64,000 nucleotides of DNA from Ignelater luminosus (GCA_011009095.1 VTPC01008821.1:248001-312000); one strand, 5' to 3'. Positions 25,960 to 39,250 are shown, counted from the first letter of the stretch. Made by a program: numbers and translations. The notes: generated by a model from the letters alone, not told the origin.

Positions 25960-25999
25960 GTTCAGTCTCACTCGTGCTTTGCTACATCTTACTCGACGC
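25960..25999 (+). promoter_or_regulatory. Candidate core promoter (Inr plus partial DPE), probably of ci
   Basis: TCAGTC at 25962-25967 matches the arthropod initiator with A+1 at 25964. Positions +28 to +33 read ACTCGA, which agrees with the degenerate DPE consensus at five of six places. The patch 25720-25990 is clearly GC-richer than its surroundings, as promoters in AT-rich insect genomes often are. No TATA box is placed about 30 bp upstream. Assignment to ci rests on strand and position only. Confidence 0.35.
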
Positions 26000-26306
26000 G
26001 ATTTGTTAACTCTCTTGTCTTGTTTGTGTATGTATATGTGTATATGTGGATTTCCCTTGTGCATTTTGATAGCGAAATTTGAATAATACACATGAAGTAA
26101 ACGAAATTATGTGAAATAGAACACTCTGGTTTTTTGGTTATGTTCGTTTGTGTGAGGATTTTTGTGTAGGTACAGTTATTCAAAAGTGCAATGTGAATGC
26201 ATTCTTAAGTGTTTTGAATTTTTTTTTTGGAGTACCTTGAAGAGAAAAATGTGCTGAGTTCAGTGTCGATTTAATTTAAATGCCATGTTATACTTGAGAG
26301 ACTTCA

Positions 26307-26385
26307 ATGATCGATCAAGGAACATACCCGACGATTACACGTGGTTTTACTACTACATTCACTTTAGATGAGGATTATAAAAGGA
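26307..26385 (+). CDS. Candidate first coding exon (possibly ci)
   Basis: An ATG at 26307 opens 26 codons (MIDQGTYPTITRGFTTTFTL...) and meets a strong donor GTAAGT at 26386, leaving one base over (phase 1). It sits about 340 bp downstream of the candidate start site at 25964. A very short upstream open frame (ATGCCATG..., ending TGA) precedes it. I do not recognise the peptide from GLI proteins. The phase fits the 55803 exon directly. Joined to the 44400 exon it would give an immediate stop, so an intervening exon or a different transcript is needed. It could also belong to another gene. Confidence 0.3.
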
Positions 26386-28040
26386 GTAAGTTGTTTTTAA
26401 TGCCATCGTAATTTATTGTGTAAGCAACTAAACAATTTTACAATAAAGAGTGAATGTCAAATTGGCAAACAAAAATAAAACGTAATTATGTCCTTCAGAA
26501 GAAAATTGCTTGGTATTGTTAGTGTCTTTTATTTTTCAGAAATTCCTAAAGCTTCATTTTACTTTGTTGTAGAAATCCTCGTAACAATAGAAATATGTCA
26601 GGTTATTTATGAGTTACCAACAAACTGTTAGCTTTACCTGAAGAATCATTCAAATAGTGAAGGATACACATAAAAGAGTACCTAAATAAGAAATAAATTT
26701 TGATATTCGAAAATCTTGTAAGATAAATATTGTAACCTTAAACCTTTTTGTTTTCGAAACTTCCACTTGGAATGTTGAATTCTTTGTAGTACGTTAGAAG
26801 CTGAAGTTTACAGATGATGGGTTACGATTTTAAAAGTCATTCAGTGTTTAAGAGAACTTAATTTTAAAGATTGTTATTGAGATTTGTACGCCAAAATCAA
26901 GATATCCTTGAGGAATAAGATTTATTCAAACGGAACCATCGTAAATGATTATAATAACGAATCAATTAACTCAAACAATCGAAATTTGCTTGCTAGATGG
27001 AGATGAAAATCGATTAAAAGTCAAAACAGTTGTTGCAAGATGGTGTTACTCTACATACATATCAAGTACAAGAAAAATTCTAAATGTATCCTTAGAAAGA
27101 AAATAAGAGTTGAATATGTTCCATCTATTATACAGTCGTGAATTTTGCAATAATCCGTTTAAATCCTGATTTATGATTTCTAGCCTGGAGAAGTACTACT
27201 CCATATTTATAGTCTTTCCATCCAATAAAACAATACCATAAAACTCGTTTTTTTTAAGAACATCAATAAATTATGAAATCTTAGCTTCCACTATGTTTAT
27301 AAGAAAGAAAAGACTTTCTAAATCGTAAAAACCTTAAACAGTGAATCAAAAACATATTTGTAGCATCAGAGTGTATTAAATTAAGCAAAACAGTGTTTTT
27401 GCTCTGGGTACATTCTTGCTAACAATAATTATTTCCATAGATATATGGTAAAATGGTTTTTAACTGTAAAGACATTAAAATTCCGCTATAACAAAGCCCC
27501 TTTTGCAAAGCCACAGTTTGCCAAAATAACTTAACTTAAATATGCTTCGTTAGGCTTTCCCAAAATTTCACAATCGAATTTCTTGGTTTCCTAAGTCTTC
27601 TTCAGGTATACCTGCTACAAGCGCAAAATGCCCAAGAAGTAAAAAACAACTTGTGGATGCAAGAAAATGCAATTTACAACTATCTATGGTGATAACAAGT
27701 GCTCTATTGGAGTGTTTCGTTAACTGGTAATGCTATTCTCGAAATGTGGGGAAATGCTACAAGCAGGCCCAAATTGCATTTGAAGAGAAACAAAATAGCC
27801 TTGTAGACTAAAGTGTTATAAGATTGATTGACGGCTGCTGCTTACTCCTATTCAGAACTAAACCGTATTGAACTGTAGACACAGAATAAAATTTACGAAA
27901 TTGTGTTGTTTCTTCATTATGAGAAAAATGTTTTCTCTGTTTATATCTACCAATACAGATTTCAATGTCTTGCTATTGAAAGAAAACACAGTGAGATCGA
28001 AACCAAGAAATATCCACAACTATTAACTTCAAATTGCCTA
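26386..28040. other. AT-rich DNA, probably intronic
   Basis: No exon or element recognised. Confidence 0.4.
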
Positions 28041-28480
28041 GTTGGGCGTAAAGAAAAATAAGATTGAAGATGACCAAGACTATCTTGGACATAGTAGAGA
28101 TGCATAAAAGATTTTTAACCTTTAACTTCAAATAGTATAATTAGTCATGAAAGAGTAAGAATAAAGATGGTCAACATTATTGTGGACATGGAAGAGATAA
28201 GATTTTTAACCTAGCTACATAAAATGAAGATATTCCTACGAGGAAATTTGCGAAATCCACAATCATCAAGGTCAAATTGCATATTCAGGCATAAAGAAGT
28301 AAGATTGAAGATGGCAAAAATTATTTTGGACTCGGAAGAATCAGCAACAGGTTTTTAACCTAACTGAATATAATGGAGATATTTCTGCAAATTGCATATT
28401 CAGACATACTGAAGTCAAATTGAAGATGGCCAAAACTATCTTGGACTTAGAAGAGATACGTAGATAATACTTTGTTTCCT
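28040..28480. repeat. Diverged tandem repeat, about 90-150 bp unit
   Basis: The phrase 'agattgaagatg.c.aa' followed by 'ttggac...gaagaga' recurs near 28061, 28160, 28303 and 28416. Confidence 0.65.
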
Positions 28481-28504
28481 ATGAAGAGAAACTTTGTTGT
28501 CAAG

Positions 28505-29720
28505 ACAGCTTCAGCAAATTAAAAATCTAAATATTGCACTTGACTTCATCGGTCACTATTTAGTATTAGTCCTTAGGCATTGAGAGACGCAAATAGAGCA
28601 ATTCCAAAAACTCTAAAAGTCACTTTCAAGCCAAAAGCAATCAATTCAGAAAGATTGAACAGTTAAATTAATACTTAATCTGCTTAATTTGAGGGATTTA
28701 TTGAAACAGCAAGACAGGCAAAGAAATTTCTTTGACAAAGAGACTCTTTTCGTGAAAATGACGCTTGGCATCTGGTAATTCCCGTTTGAAAAACAACTTA
28801 TAGCACATTTAAAGTTTAAATAATGCACTTGACTCTATCAGTCACTATTTAATATTGACCCAGTGGCATTAAGAAACGCAAATAAAGCAAAGCCAACAAA
28901 TAATTATCATCCGATTTTGCTCAGCTTTCCCAAAGTCACTTTGAATTTGGAAGAAATTTAGAAAGACCAAACAGTATTAAGATTTTTCTTATTTTTAGAC
29001 CATTTGAAGATTTTATTGAAACGACAAATTTAAAATCTAAATAATTTACTCGGCTTCATCAATCACCATTTAATAGTATTAACCTCCTGAAAGAAGAAGA
29101 AACGCAAATAAAGTAAAGCCAAAAACGCAAAATGCTAAATATCATCCAGTCTCGCTTAACTTTCCTAAACTCACGATTTTAAGATTTGGGATTTTTATCA
29201 TTTTTGGACCACGAGGTTCCAAATTCATCAAAAATAAGTCAATTTGCTTAATCTGACGATTTTGTGCAAATACCAAGACATATTTTATTGATTGAGGTTC
29301 TTGGTAACTTTTGTGATTATTGGATATATAGTTCAATCAAAAGCTTTTAATGGCCAAAATCTTGCTCGCACCGTTACGTTTGGCAAATTTAAAATCTAGA
29401 TAGTCTACTGGGTTTTGTCACTGTGTAATATCGTACTGAAACGCAAATAGAACAAGTTTTTGTCATTTTTATATTACCTTAGCATTGGAGTCCCAAATAC
29501 ATCAAAAATAAGTCCAGTCTGCTTGGTTTTATTGAAACATCAAGAGTGATAAAGGAATCTTTTTCCTTTAAAGAGAAACTTTTGCCCGTAACATTACGCT
29601 TGGTATCACGGAATTTCCGTTGCCAAAATAACTTCTAGTAAATTTAAATCCAACTACTCTCCTCGTCTTCATGGGTCACTACTGGAATATTAAAAAATAA
29701 ATAAAGTCAAAAACAAAATT
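28505..29720. repeat. Diverged tandem repeat, about 220-360 bp unit, five copies
   Basis: The block 'atttaaaatctaaata...ac.tcatc..tcac' followed by 'acgcaaata.agcaa' starts near 28520, 28808, 29029, 29389 and 29642. The minus-strand open frames at 28646-29336 are inside it. Confidence 0.7.
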
Positions 29721-31900
29721 ATGAGCTTAGGAATATTCGTGGTATGTTTCACTCAACATGACGTTTTCTATTTTTGATTGATTTTTTTCTCAAAGTGCAA
29801 TTTGATGCTAGAACCTATCGAGTTGGGTATTCATAAAATTCTCTTCACACTTAGATTCAACAAAACGATAATCGAGAATTGATAACCTCCCGGTACACAA
29901 TAACGTACTGTTTTCATACGTTCAACATAATCATAGTTTTTTCCATTGTCAAAAGCTCACAATAGGGAATGAATTATACCGCATTCAAATGATATCTTAA
30001 ACAAGTGTAGCTAGGGCTTGGCAAGATAAACAGCGTTCGTAGTGTGTGAAATGGACGGTCGGTGTAAGATCCTATCGGACAGAGGATTTTACTAAGACTG
30101 CAATCTTTTATCGGCAGGTGGTACGCCTGGTCGCCCACTCGACCACGGAATTTACAGGCTTTTCGATCCTTTTTATAAAAACCTTCACGGTTAATAATAA
30201 TTGGTTAAATAAATGAAACTATCCTCTTCTCTCTTTTCTTTTTCTATTCCTTTCTCTTTTTTACACCTTCATCAGCAGCTGTTCGACGCTATTATCTCGC
30301 GATGATGGTTAAATTGCTAGCCTTCTACTGTTTTGCTTCATTTTGATGTCTTCATTATTATCGAAAAGGGGAAAATTGATATTCGAAGAGTTCAAAAGTG
30401 CAAAAGGAAACCTCTACAAGTTAATTAAGTTAATTAAAGTCAGTAAACAAAATGAAATAATGCATTAATTTAGTTAAGAAATATTCGCTATTAAAATATA
30501 TCCGGAGCCAGACAGGCTCGAAAAATTCCTAGGAAGTCGAGAATGACCACTCTAATTGACCAAAAAATCCAAAACGTGTTCTTTAAAAGGCATCTTTTAT
30601 ATATACAGAAAAATGTTGCCATCTGTTTCTTTTTCTAATTAAGAATAAAATTATCGTTTTATTTCAGTGTTAAAATTCGATGTTAAAATTCCGAAACTTC
30701 TCACATTCTTTTCAACTTAATATTCTTGAGACAGAATTATAAAAAACCAACCTAAAGAAATTATAAAGGAAGAAAGAATCGCCCTAAGGCAGAAGTCTTA
30801 AATTTAAACCATAATCTCGAATTTTTCTAGCGTCTAAGTTTACGAATTAGAATAAAATACAGATAAATTTAAATAAACTTTTATAAGGTATATCGGATAT
30901 CGGTGGGCAGGCTCGGAGTTAAGATGATAAACGACTTTATTATGCCCTCCAAGAAAAACCGGCTTTACTAACTTCATCATCATTTAAAGTTTGTTAGTGC
31001 CTTGTTCTTTTTCTCTTCTTTTTTTGTTTTAAATAAGAAACAAAAAAATTATTATTTCATTTAGGTCGGGTCAACATGAACTTGAAAAATTGAAATTCCG
31101 AAATAAAATCTCGCACCGCAGTGTATGTATATCATAAAGGTACACGCAAGATGCAATTTGCACAAAATGCAACTGCAACACCTGTGTTGTATTCAAGGAA
31201 AAAAACATTTATACGCTCTTCTTGGCTTCTTGAATTCTTTGAGGTTGTTCACATCGCACAATAAACTCGGAAATTTTATATTTTTTACTTTTAATGAATA
31301 TAATTCGCACCTGTACCACTTTTTTCGCTTCTGGTAAGTTTTAAAATATTTCCACGCTGTTTTAATGTTGGTCATTTTAGAAAAACCTTCAATCTTTTTG
31401 ACATTACAAAATAAATTTTGCTTAATCTTGCTTAAATCTTGTAATGATAACATAAATCGACAACTTGAATCTTTATAATTTTCGACATTCATAAATATGA
31501 GATCAAAATGAGCAAATTATTGACTCAATTTTCTAAATAGCAAGGTTAAAAGCGCTTGCAATTAACTACTGACTCAATTTGTTTTTACTTCGAATCAGGA
31601 ATTGAGTTGGCCTTTATCAAATCTTTTCCACAGTTCAATACAATAAATATCTAATTACAAGGGCGCCTCCAGAGTTTTCATTAAAAAAAGGTGAAGTCGG
31701 AAACTTGTCGCCGACTTGTTATCCTTGAATAATAATAGGAAAAGTTATCTCACAGATGTACATAACCCAAAATATTCCAAAATAAACAATCTTGATCAAC
31801 ACATTACGTCTTGTCACGTAACTGTCGAATATCCGAGAACTACCGGTTGTAGAATAACAAAATGTGCGAACAAGTTGTATTTAGACGGAATTTCCATTGA
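29720..31900. other. AT-rich DNA, probably intronic
   Basis: No exon recognised. A GC-richer patch at 30000-30140 is free of open frames of note. Confidence 0.4.
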
Positions 31901-31929
31901 TGATAATAATAAAGGAGTTTTTTAAAGAA

Positions 31930-34500
31930 GGTGAATAGACAACAAAATCTGACGTTGGGCCGTAGGAGGGCGAAATCCCACCCGTTCATGTTTAGGTCTC
32001 CTAAGACCGACGCCAATATACCCCGACAAAGCTCGAGCCTTGTTCGCATTTAGGTGTCCTAAGAAGGATAATGGAGGACAGACATCGAAATTGGGCCACG
32101 GCAGGTTGACTTATTGAATTCCAAATTAAAGGAATTCAGATTCATACTCCTAGAGAAGCTCAGTGGAGGGAGTAGCAGCCCGACCCGTGTTCGCATTTAG
32201 CTCTCTTGAGAAGTTAATGGAAGACAAAACCCGACTGTGGTTCATCCACGGTTAGAGAATGAAGACAAGATCGATCCGTGTTCTTGTTTAGTTTTCTTAA
32301 GTTGACTGATGAAAGGCGAAGCCTCACGTTGAGGTGTTTGTATTTATGTAGTTTTCTTAACAAGAGTAATGGAAGACAAAAAACTGACTTTGAACCACCA
32401 CAGGACCCAATCGGTGTTTGTATTTAGCTTCTTTAAGTAAATGAATGGAGGACGAACCTCGACGTTAGACGGCAAAACTTGACTCGTGTTTAGCATTCTT
32501 AAGGATATGTAATGCAAAAGCCGACGTTGAACCACTATAGTTGCGTTGGAAAGCAAAGGCCAGTTTGTGTTCGTACAAAGTCGATTAGAGAACGAAATCT
32601 AATTATATTCGTATTTAATTTTCCTAAGCAGATCGATAGAGGCCGAAACCCGAAGTTGAATCATCACGATTCAAATGCCCAGCAATCTGAAACTCAAGGA
32701 AATTCAGAAATTTATAACAATGTCAGGGAAGCCAAGTTTTGGTCCTGAAACTGTAGTATATTCTAGTTTTTGGCTTACTGGTCAAAAGTCTTCAATAGTC
32801 TAGAGCTAGAACATTTCCCAGATTATCATTGCCACTTTTGCCTTACAAAACAAAACCAATAGGGTTACTATACAGCCAACTGGAAGTGAAATTAAAGATC
32901 CCGCACAATCTCTATTTCGGCTAAAAGTTTAGTATGTTATAGTTTTTGACTTACTGGTCAAAAGTCTCCATGGTCTAGAACTAGAACTTTTTCCCAGATT
33001 ACCAAGGGATATTGTATAATAATTTGAACCTTGCACAATTCCCTTGTGAGTTTTGGCGGAAATTGTAGTACGTTCTAGTTCCTGACTTATTGATTAAAAG
33101 TCTTGAAAAAGAAGAAAACTCTCCAAATTAATGAAATGCAAAAGCCGACGTTGCACTACTATAGTTGGAGAGCAAAGACCAATTTGTGTTCTTAGAGTCC
33201 GTTAGAGAACGAAATCTAACTCGTATTCGTATTTAAGTTTCCTAAGCAGATCGATAGAGGCCGAAACCCGAAGTTGAACGACTACAGCCCAGCAACCTGA
33301 AACTCGAGGAAAAGCTGGAAATGTCAGGGAATTCAGAAATTTGTAAAAATGTCAGGGAAGAATCGGGAAAGTTTTTAAAACCTTGGAAAAATCAGAAAAT
33401 CGTTTAATGGGTTACTCTAGAGTGCACATGATGCATACCTTATTTAAAATCTTCACTGTTGTTTACTTACCGCCGGAAATTAATAGTGACCGTCTAGAAT
33501 CTGAAAACAAAATAACCTGGAACAATCAGGAAATCAATTTTGCGTGTAGAGGCAAAACCTCAACCCATATTGTATTAGGCGTCTTTAAGAAGGCTAATGA
33601 AAGGCAGAACCTGGCGTTGTGATGGTCCGTTGGGGGCAAAGATCCATGTTTTTATTTAGCTTACTTAAGCAGATTAATGGAGGGCGAAGGAGGCACTACA
33701 TGGTGGAATCTAACCCGTTTTCGTATTCACCTGTCTTAAGGAGGTTAGTGAAAGGTAAAACTCGACGTCGGGTTGCTACTGGTGACCTGTGAAAAGTCCT
33801 CTCTCCCACTGAAGGACATAATTCGATCTCAATAATTTTTCAATAAAGTTAATGTCAAGCAAAGCTCGACGTTCCTATTTAACTCTCTTAATAGATTTCA
33901 GTTATTGTTGGCAGTAATAGGGAAAATCCCGCAGCAGCAAATCATCCATTGAAAGGCAAAGCACAAGTGTTGGTTACCGTAGGTATCCTGTTAGTGGAGG
34001 AATTCGTCCTCCTTCGTTAAGAATTATAATCGAGTGAAAAGTCCAAAGTTGGAAGGTTCTGCATGACCCATGCTGGCATTTTGTTCTTTTAATGAGGTTA
34101 ATGGAGAACGAAGTCTGACCCTAGACCACTGCATTTGGTCCCTTGGAAAAAGCATTCCGATCCGTGTTTTTATTTAGCTTCTCTTCAGAAGATAAATGGA
34201 TGGTGAACCATGCCAGATGGGCCATAGATGACCAGAGTCCGACTTGTGTTCGTATTTAAGCCAGCCACTTAATAAACTTTAATACTTCATCTCACCGACT
34301 CGACAGGTGATTGTTTCGAGACGAAATTTGAACTGTTGTCGGTGGTAAGGAATAAAGTGCTGAAAGTGAACTACTATAGGTGTCCTCTTGGAGTGCGGAG
34401 CTTGGTATGATCAGTGTTCGTATTTTCCTGTCTTGAGAAGGTTAATGGAGAGCGAAGTCCAACTCTTAATCCCGATCTGTGTTCTTGTTTAGCTATTCAA
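31930..34500. repeat. Large diverged tandem array, about 90-120 bp unit
   Basis: A unit built on 'cgtgttcgtatttagctttcttaa' variants, then 'gttaatggaggacgaa' and 'cgacgttg.accac', recurs about twenty times across 2.5 kb, interrupted near 32740-33110 by another repeat. Within it, 32511-32731 and 33135-33360 are a closer duplicate of each other. Confidence 0.75.
32740..33110. repeat. Repeat array, copy 1 of a dispersed family
   Basis: Units containing 'tttttggcttactggtcaaa' and 'aactggaagtgaaattaaag' recur at intervals of about 130-180 bp. Most of 32863-33105 matches 37647-37898, more closely than units within either array match each other. Confidence 0.75.
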
Positions 34501-37430
34501 AAATAATAATCAAGGACAGATTTAGCTTTTCTAAGAAAGTTAGCGGAAGTGACTGGTTTGAGGGCGAAGCTTTACCGGTTTCCAGGCAAACGGTATCCCG
34601 ATTGGTGGTTGTCTGTGGCGACCATACCAATGTATAAATACTCCAAGAGTGTTGAAATGAGAGAAACGTTGTAGCATCGCGAAAGCAGGTTGCAAGAAAA
34701 TTAGTAGATTTAGTTAGAAGTTCCAAAAACTTTGGTTAGTGGAATATGGAATGATAAATTGCACTTGCTCGTCTGTAATGAGCACAATCCGTTACTGTTC
34801 TTGGTAGTAGTAAATTTGATAACAAAGTGATGTGATGCCAAAAGACTTCTTTGCCAAAACAGCGTGTCCAAAAAATCTTTTAATAGTTTATTCAAGGTTT
34901 ATGGATGCCTTTTGTTCTTTCTGTAAATTTGAAGTATATAAGAATTGGTATCAGAAAGTATTCAGAGAAAAGAACTTACCTCATGAAAGCAAGTATGAGA
35001 ACATGTTCTAGACAGGTAACAACAGCAAGAGTTGCGTACTTTAGGTCATGATGAAAGAATTGCGAAAGCTTAGCGCAGTTCATTAAGCATTGGCACTGTA
35101 TAAAGTATCATTATTCATTAACCAACACACAAGCAATTATCTTCTTGCAAATACCAATTGTTCTTTCAGAAAAAAAAACAGCTGAAGTGAGAATTTTTTT
35201 ATTTCTCTACTTGCATTAAATCCGTAATTATATAAGAGCCATTTATAGTCTTAATTATGAAATTTACTTTTATCGTTAATGTATATAAAGTTTTAAACAA
35301 TTAACCAGCAAAACATGTAAAATAACCCGAGGATGATACACACGTACTACTCTGCATTATAGTCAACCAAGTTAATTGGCATCGACGTTCAACTGTTTTA
35401 ACGAAAGGGAAGAATGGACAGGGTCGACTATAATCACATCAGATACGGTCTAGTTAAGTATGCCAATTAACGTAAACGACACACCCTCGGGTGAGATTGG
35501 TCAGCATTCACGTGACTTCAGGTGTTAATAAGTCTTATCTGCAACTCCAGGATGTGTTCTCGTTCTTCTACATTAATTTTTCTAGTATTTAATAAAAATA
35601 GGGATTTCCTAATTGTATTTATAACATTAATGTTCGTGTCTCCACTTTTATTATGCAAGATGGTAATTTGTAATACGAAAAAAATGATCTTAATGAGAGT
35701 GGTTTTGATAGATTTTAATTATCAGTTTAATATGTCCATGTTGGAGCAAACTGGTTTCCTCGTGTTATCAAAAATATGCTAATTGACTTAATTATTTAAA
35801 GCCTTTAAGCAAATCGTTTAAATTATATTTTTTAAACAATGAAATCGACTTTAGGAAATATCTCAGAACGAAGAGGTTTGTTTGGCGATGAGAAATTTTC
35901 TTAACGGATCAGTATATTTGAGAAAAATCGATAATAATGATATTTTATAGTAGATAAACACAAATGAGAGTTTAGTTAATTGCAGTATTAAAATATAAAT
36001 TTAAAACATTTTGAATCTCCCTCGTATTCCACCATCAAAAAACTTTTCCATGCACTATTAACCCTAGAGCTTATTTATTCAGTTTTTTTCCCATTCTTAA
36101 CCCATTCATACCATCACTAATTGATTAACATTGTGTGTAGATGTCATCATGATTCTTAACAAAACAATCCTCACCATGTATATTCCACTCCTACACGAGT
36201 GCAGGGTCATTTTTTGCCGCCCCTGCATAATATAACATTAACGACCAAACAAGTTTCTCGTTTAATAAAAAATATCCTTTCCTCCAAGGGGTTTCTTCTT
36301 CATTTAAGGAGATAGATATCATCAAAGGGGACAAAAATTCATTTTTATGTTTACGGTTGACTTTTTCTACTAGACCTAATTTTATATCCTATACAAAAAA
36401 AAAAACCTTTTGAAACAGGTAGAACTTTCTAAAAGATCTTTTTGTTATGCGCGTAGTGAAAACGGAAATGTGCGTTCTGTGAAAAATAAAAAATCTTGTT
36501 CTAATATGGATCTTTGTACCTACGTGTTATAATAATTCTTCCTTACACCTACCACATAATATCACAATTATTCAACTTCCTTTTTGCGTGCGTGCATATC
36601 TGTGTGTTCTCGGTTTTTATCTACGTGACAATAATTAAAAGAGTCATGTAAATATCTACTAATTGTTATAACCGGAAACGCTTATAGTTTTTATGATAAA
36701 TATTAAACGAATTACACATCTTTTTAAAATTCATTATCTTTTGTGAATACTTTTGCTTATTGTATACAAAACGGAATTAGAACACCTACGGCAGTCAATA
36801 AACGACAAAGTGTCAACTAACAAGCATGAGTTGCTATTAACCAAGCGACCCATAACCTGTATCCACACAACTCACAATTTTACGACAACTTTATTACGCA
36901 TAAACAGGAGTTGCTACTTTCTTTCGTGAAAAGATCAACCCAATTTTTATCATTTGCGAGTAATCCCACACCCTTTCATATTGTAAAATATTGTGCTCAT
37001 TGTTGCAGGTATGGTGCGTCACTTTTCTTCTTTTGTTTTTACTTGTTTTTGTCTTTTCGAATGTTATTAACTTAACCTCACCTTTAAAATAATAGCGTGG
37101 GTCTTTCATAAGTTATCTTTTAACTGGAATCAAACAATTTTAATTTGTTTTCCCTTAAAAACTATTAAAAATATTCTAACCTTACTTCTTCAGTAATTGA
37201 GATGAAAACATAACAACTAGCACGGTATATTTGAAGGTTCTGGATTTATAAAAAATTTGTTTTTACTTACATTTCAGAAGTGATGATAGTTGAACTTCTT
37301 ACGCTGACAATAGCTTCTCTTGTAATTCTGTCAATTTGTACACCTAAAACATAAATTCATCTTGCACTTCTCTACTATAAATCAGTGTAAGATCGAACCC
37401 TTTGGGAGTTACTGTACTTACTTACAATAA
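34500..37430. other. AT-rich DNA, probably intronic
   Basis: No exon recognised. Contains the inverted-repeat cluster at 35325-35492, listed separately. Confidence 0.4.
35325..35492. repeat. Cluster of three interleaved inverted-repeat pairs
   Basis: ACCCGAGG (35325-35332) pairs with its complement at 35485-35492. ATTATAGTC (35356) pairs with GACTATAAT (35426-35434). GTTAATTGGCAT (35371-35382) pairs exactly with ATGCCAATTAAC (35460-35471). The inner pairs are not in nested order, so this is not a simple hairpin. The TTAATTGG cores are homeodomain-type sites. Confidence 0.55.
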
Positions 37431-37900
37431 TCAAAATCGATAGTTCTTGATTGACTGATTGAAAATGACTGGAATTCTTTTCCAGATTATCAAGGTTATT
37501 TTGGCTTCATAAAAGGAGACCAAAACGGATATTATATAGTCAGCTGGAAGTGAAATTAAAGATTCCTTGGTTCTCGATAAGATTGGCTGAAACTGTATTA
37601 TATTATGGTTTTTGGCTTACTGATCAAAAATCTCAATAGTTAGAGGGTTATTATACAGCTAACTGGAAGTGAAATTAAAGATCCCGCACAATCTCTATTT
37701 TGGCTTAAAGAGTATGTTATAGTTTTTGACTTACTGGTCAAAAGTCTCCATGGTCTAGAACTAGATTATCAAGGTCATTCTAACCTTACGAGAGGAGGCC
37801 ATAAGGGATATTGTATAATCATTTGAACCTAGCACAATTCCCTTATGAGTTTTGGCGGAAATTGTAGTATGTTCTAGTTTCTGATTTATTGATCAAAATA
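37430..37900. repeat. Repeat array, copy 2 of the dispersed family
   Basis: The same unit as at 32740-33110, with 'ttactggtcaaaagtctcca' and 'ggaagtgaaattaaagatcc', about 4.7 kb away and in the same orientation. Confidence 0.75.
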
Positions 37901-38039
37901 AATAAATATAGATGAGAGAGAAGGAACTTTGTTAAATAATAGCGGATTTATTATTGACAGGTATGGTAATCCATTTCTGGTTGCAACCATGAGTTTACTG
38001 AGCTACTATTGAACAGATGAACTATTGAATCTTGATCAA

Positions 38040-39250
38040 AATTGGATTAATTTAGGTTTAATTTGTGTTAGAGTGAATCAGATGAGATGTAAGTTAAGAT
38101 TAAGTTTGATTAGATGAGATTTAGGGCACGTTAGATTAAGTTGTCCTAACCTAACTACATACTCTGCCTTCCTTTGTTCTCCGTCCAAATCTATCAAATA
38201 CTCTTATGAAAGTAAGAAAAACGACTTCGAGTCTTCTCTTGACAAGGTACCTGTCTGCAAGGTAACATAAAATAGTTTTTTCCTCTTTTCATATATTTAG
38301 GGTATTGTCTGTCTTGTTGCCAGATGAAATTGATTTGTTATGTCATAGCAAGCCTATCCAAAGGTTTTGCGCTTTCTGGTAAAAAAAACTTTGTCTGTAT
38401 TTGCCACCGATAAAATTGGATTCCTGTGTTGATTCCCCTGTCAAACCATAACCTTGGATCTCGCATTTTGAAGCCGTCGTGACTACCTTCTTTATCTAAG
38501 TAGCGAATGCTGACCGTTCCACTGTATACTCATCGTTTTGGTTATAACTAGTCTTTGGACAGTAGTGCTGCGTTCTATACTTGGTCATCAATTGAGCCAT
38601 GATATACTTTTAATTTGGTAATGGCCGTATAAAACCAAGAGATTTACGACCTGATCACAACTTTGTCAACATGTGACTCCTAGGTTCCCTTGAACCTTTC
38701 ATTTTCGTTTTCTTGATGAAAAGAGAGGATAACTCTTCTTCTTTAATCTCAACTTAAAGATTCTTTAATAAATTACATATAGTTGGATTGAATTGGATTC
38801 AGTTAGGTTAGGTTAGATTAGAATAGGACTAATCTAGTCACTTCTTAGTGAAGGTTAGATTTGATTAGATTAATCTAGTCAAGTTGATTCTAAACTAAGA
38901 ATTATATGGTGCAGATCGAGTCAAATTAGACTAGAGGAATTAGATTAGATTAGTTCTAACCTAACAATTTTTAGATAAATTTTAATTTAATAAGATTGAA
39001 TCGAGTTGGTTAGGTTTGCTCAAGATGGGGTTAGTTTCGGTTAGGTTAAGTTAAATCAAGATTTTATTAAATTAATTTTGTTTAAATTCAAATTAAATTA
39101 GAGCACGACTGGATGTGTTGGTTGATTTATTGTTAGATTAGTGTGGCTTGTATAAAGTTAGGTTAGATTAAATGAAATTAAATGAGGTTAGGTTCACTCT
39201 AGAAGATATTTTGTTATTTTTAATTAACTTTATCAGCATAACCTAAGGTG
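38040..39250. repeat. Degenerate TTAG-rich low-complexity tract
   Basis: Many GATTAG, GGTTAG and TTAGGTTAGG-type short repeats, most compact around 38790-38890 and 39155-39195. They resemble decayed insect telomere repeat (TTAGG) but are too irregular to call an interstitial telomere. Confidence 0.4.

Noticed and set aside
31193-31492. 99-codon minus-strand open frame in the putative ci intron
   Set aside because: Lys-rich and domainless, with an overlapping open frame on the other strand.
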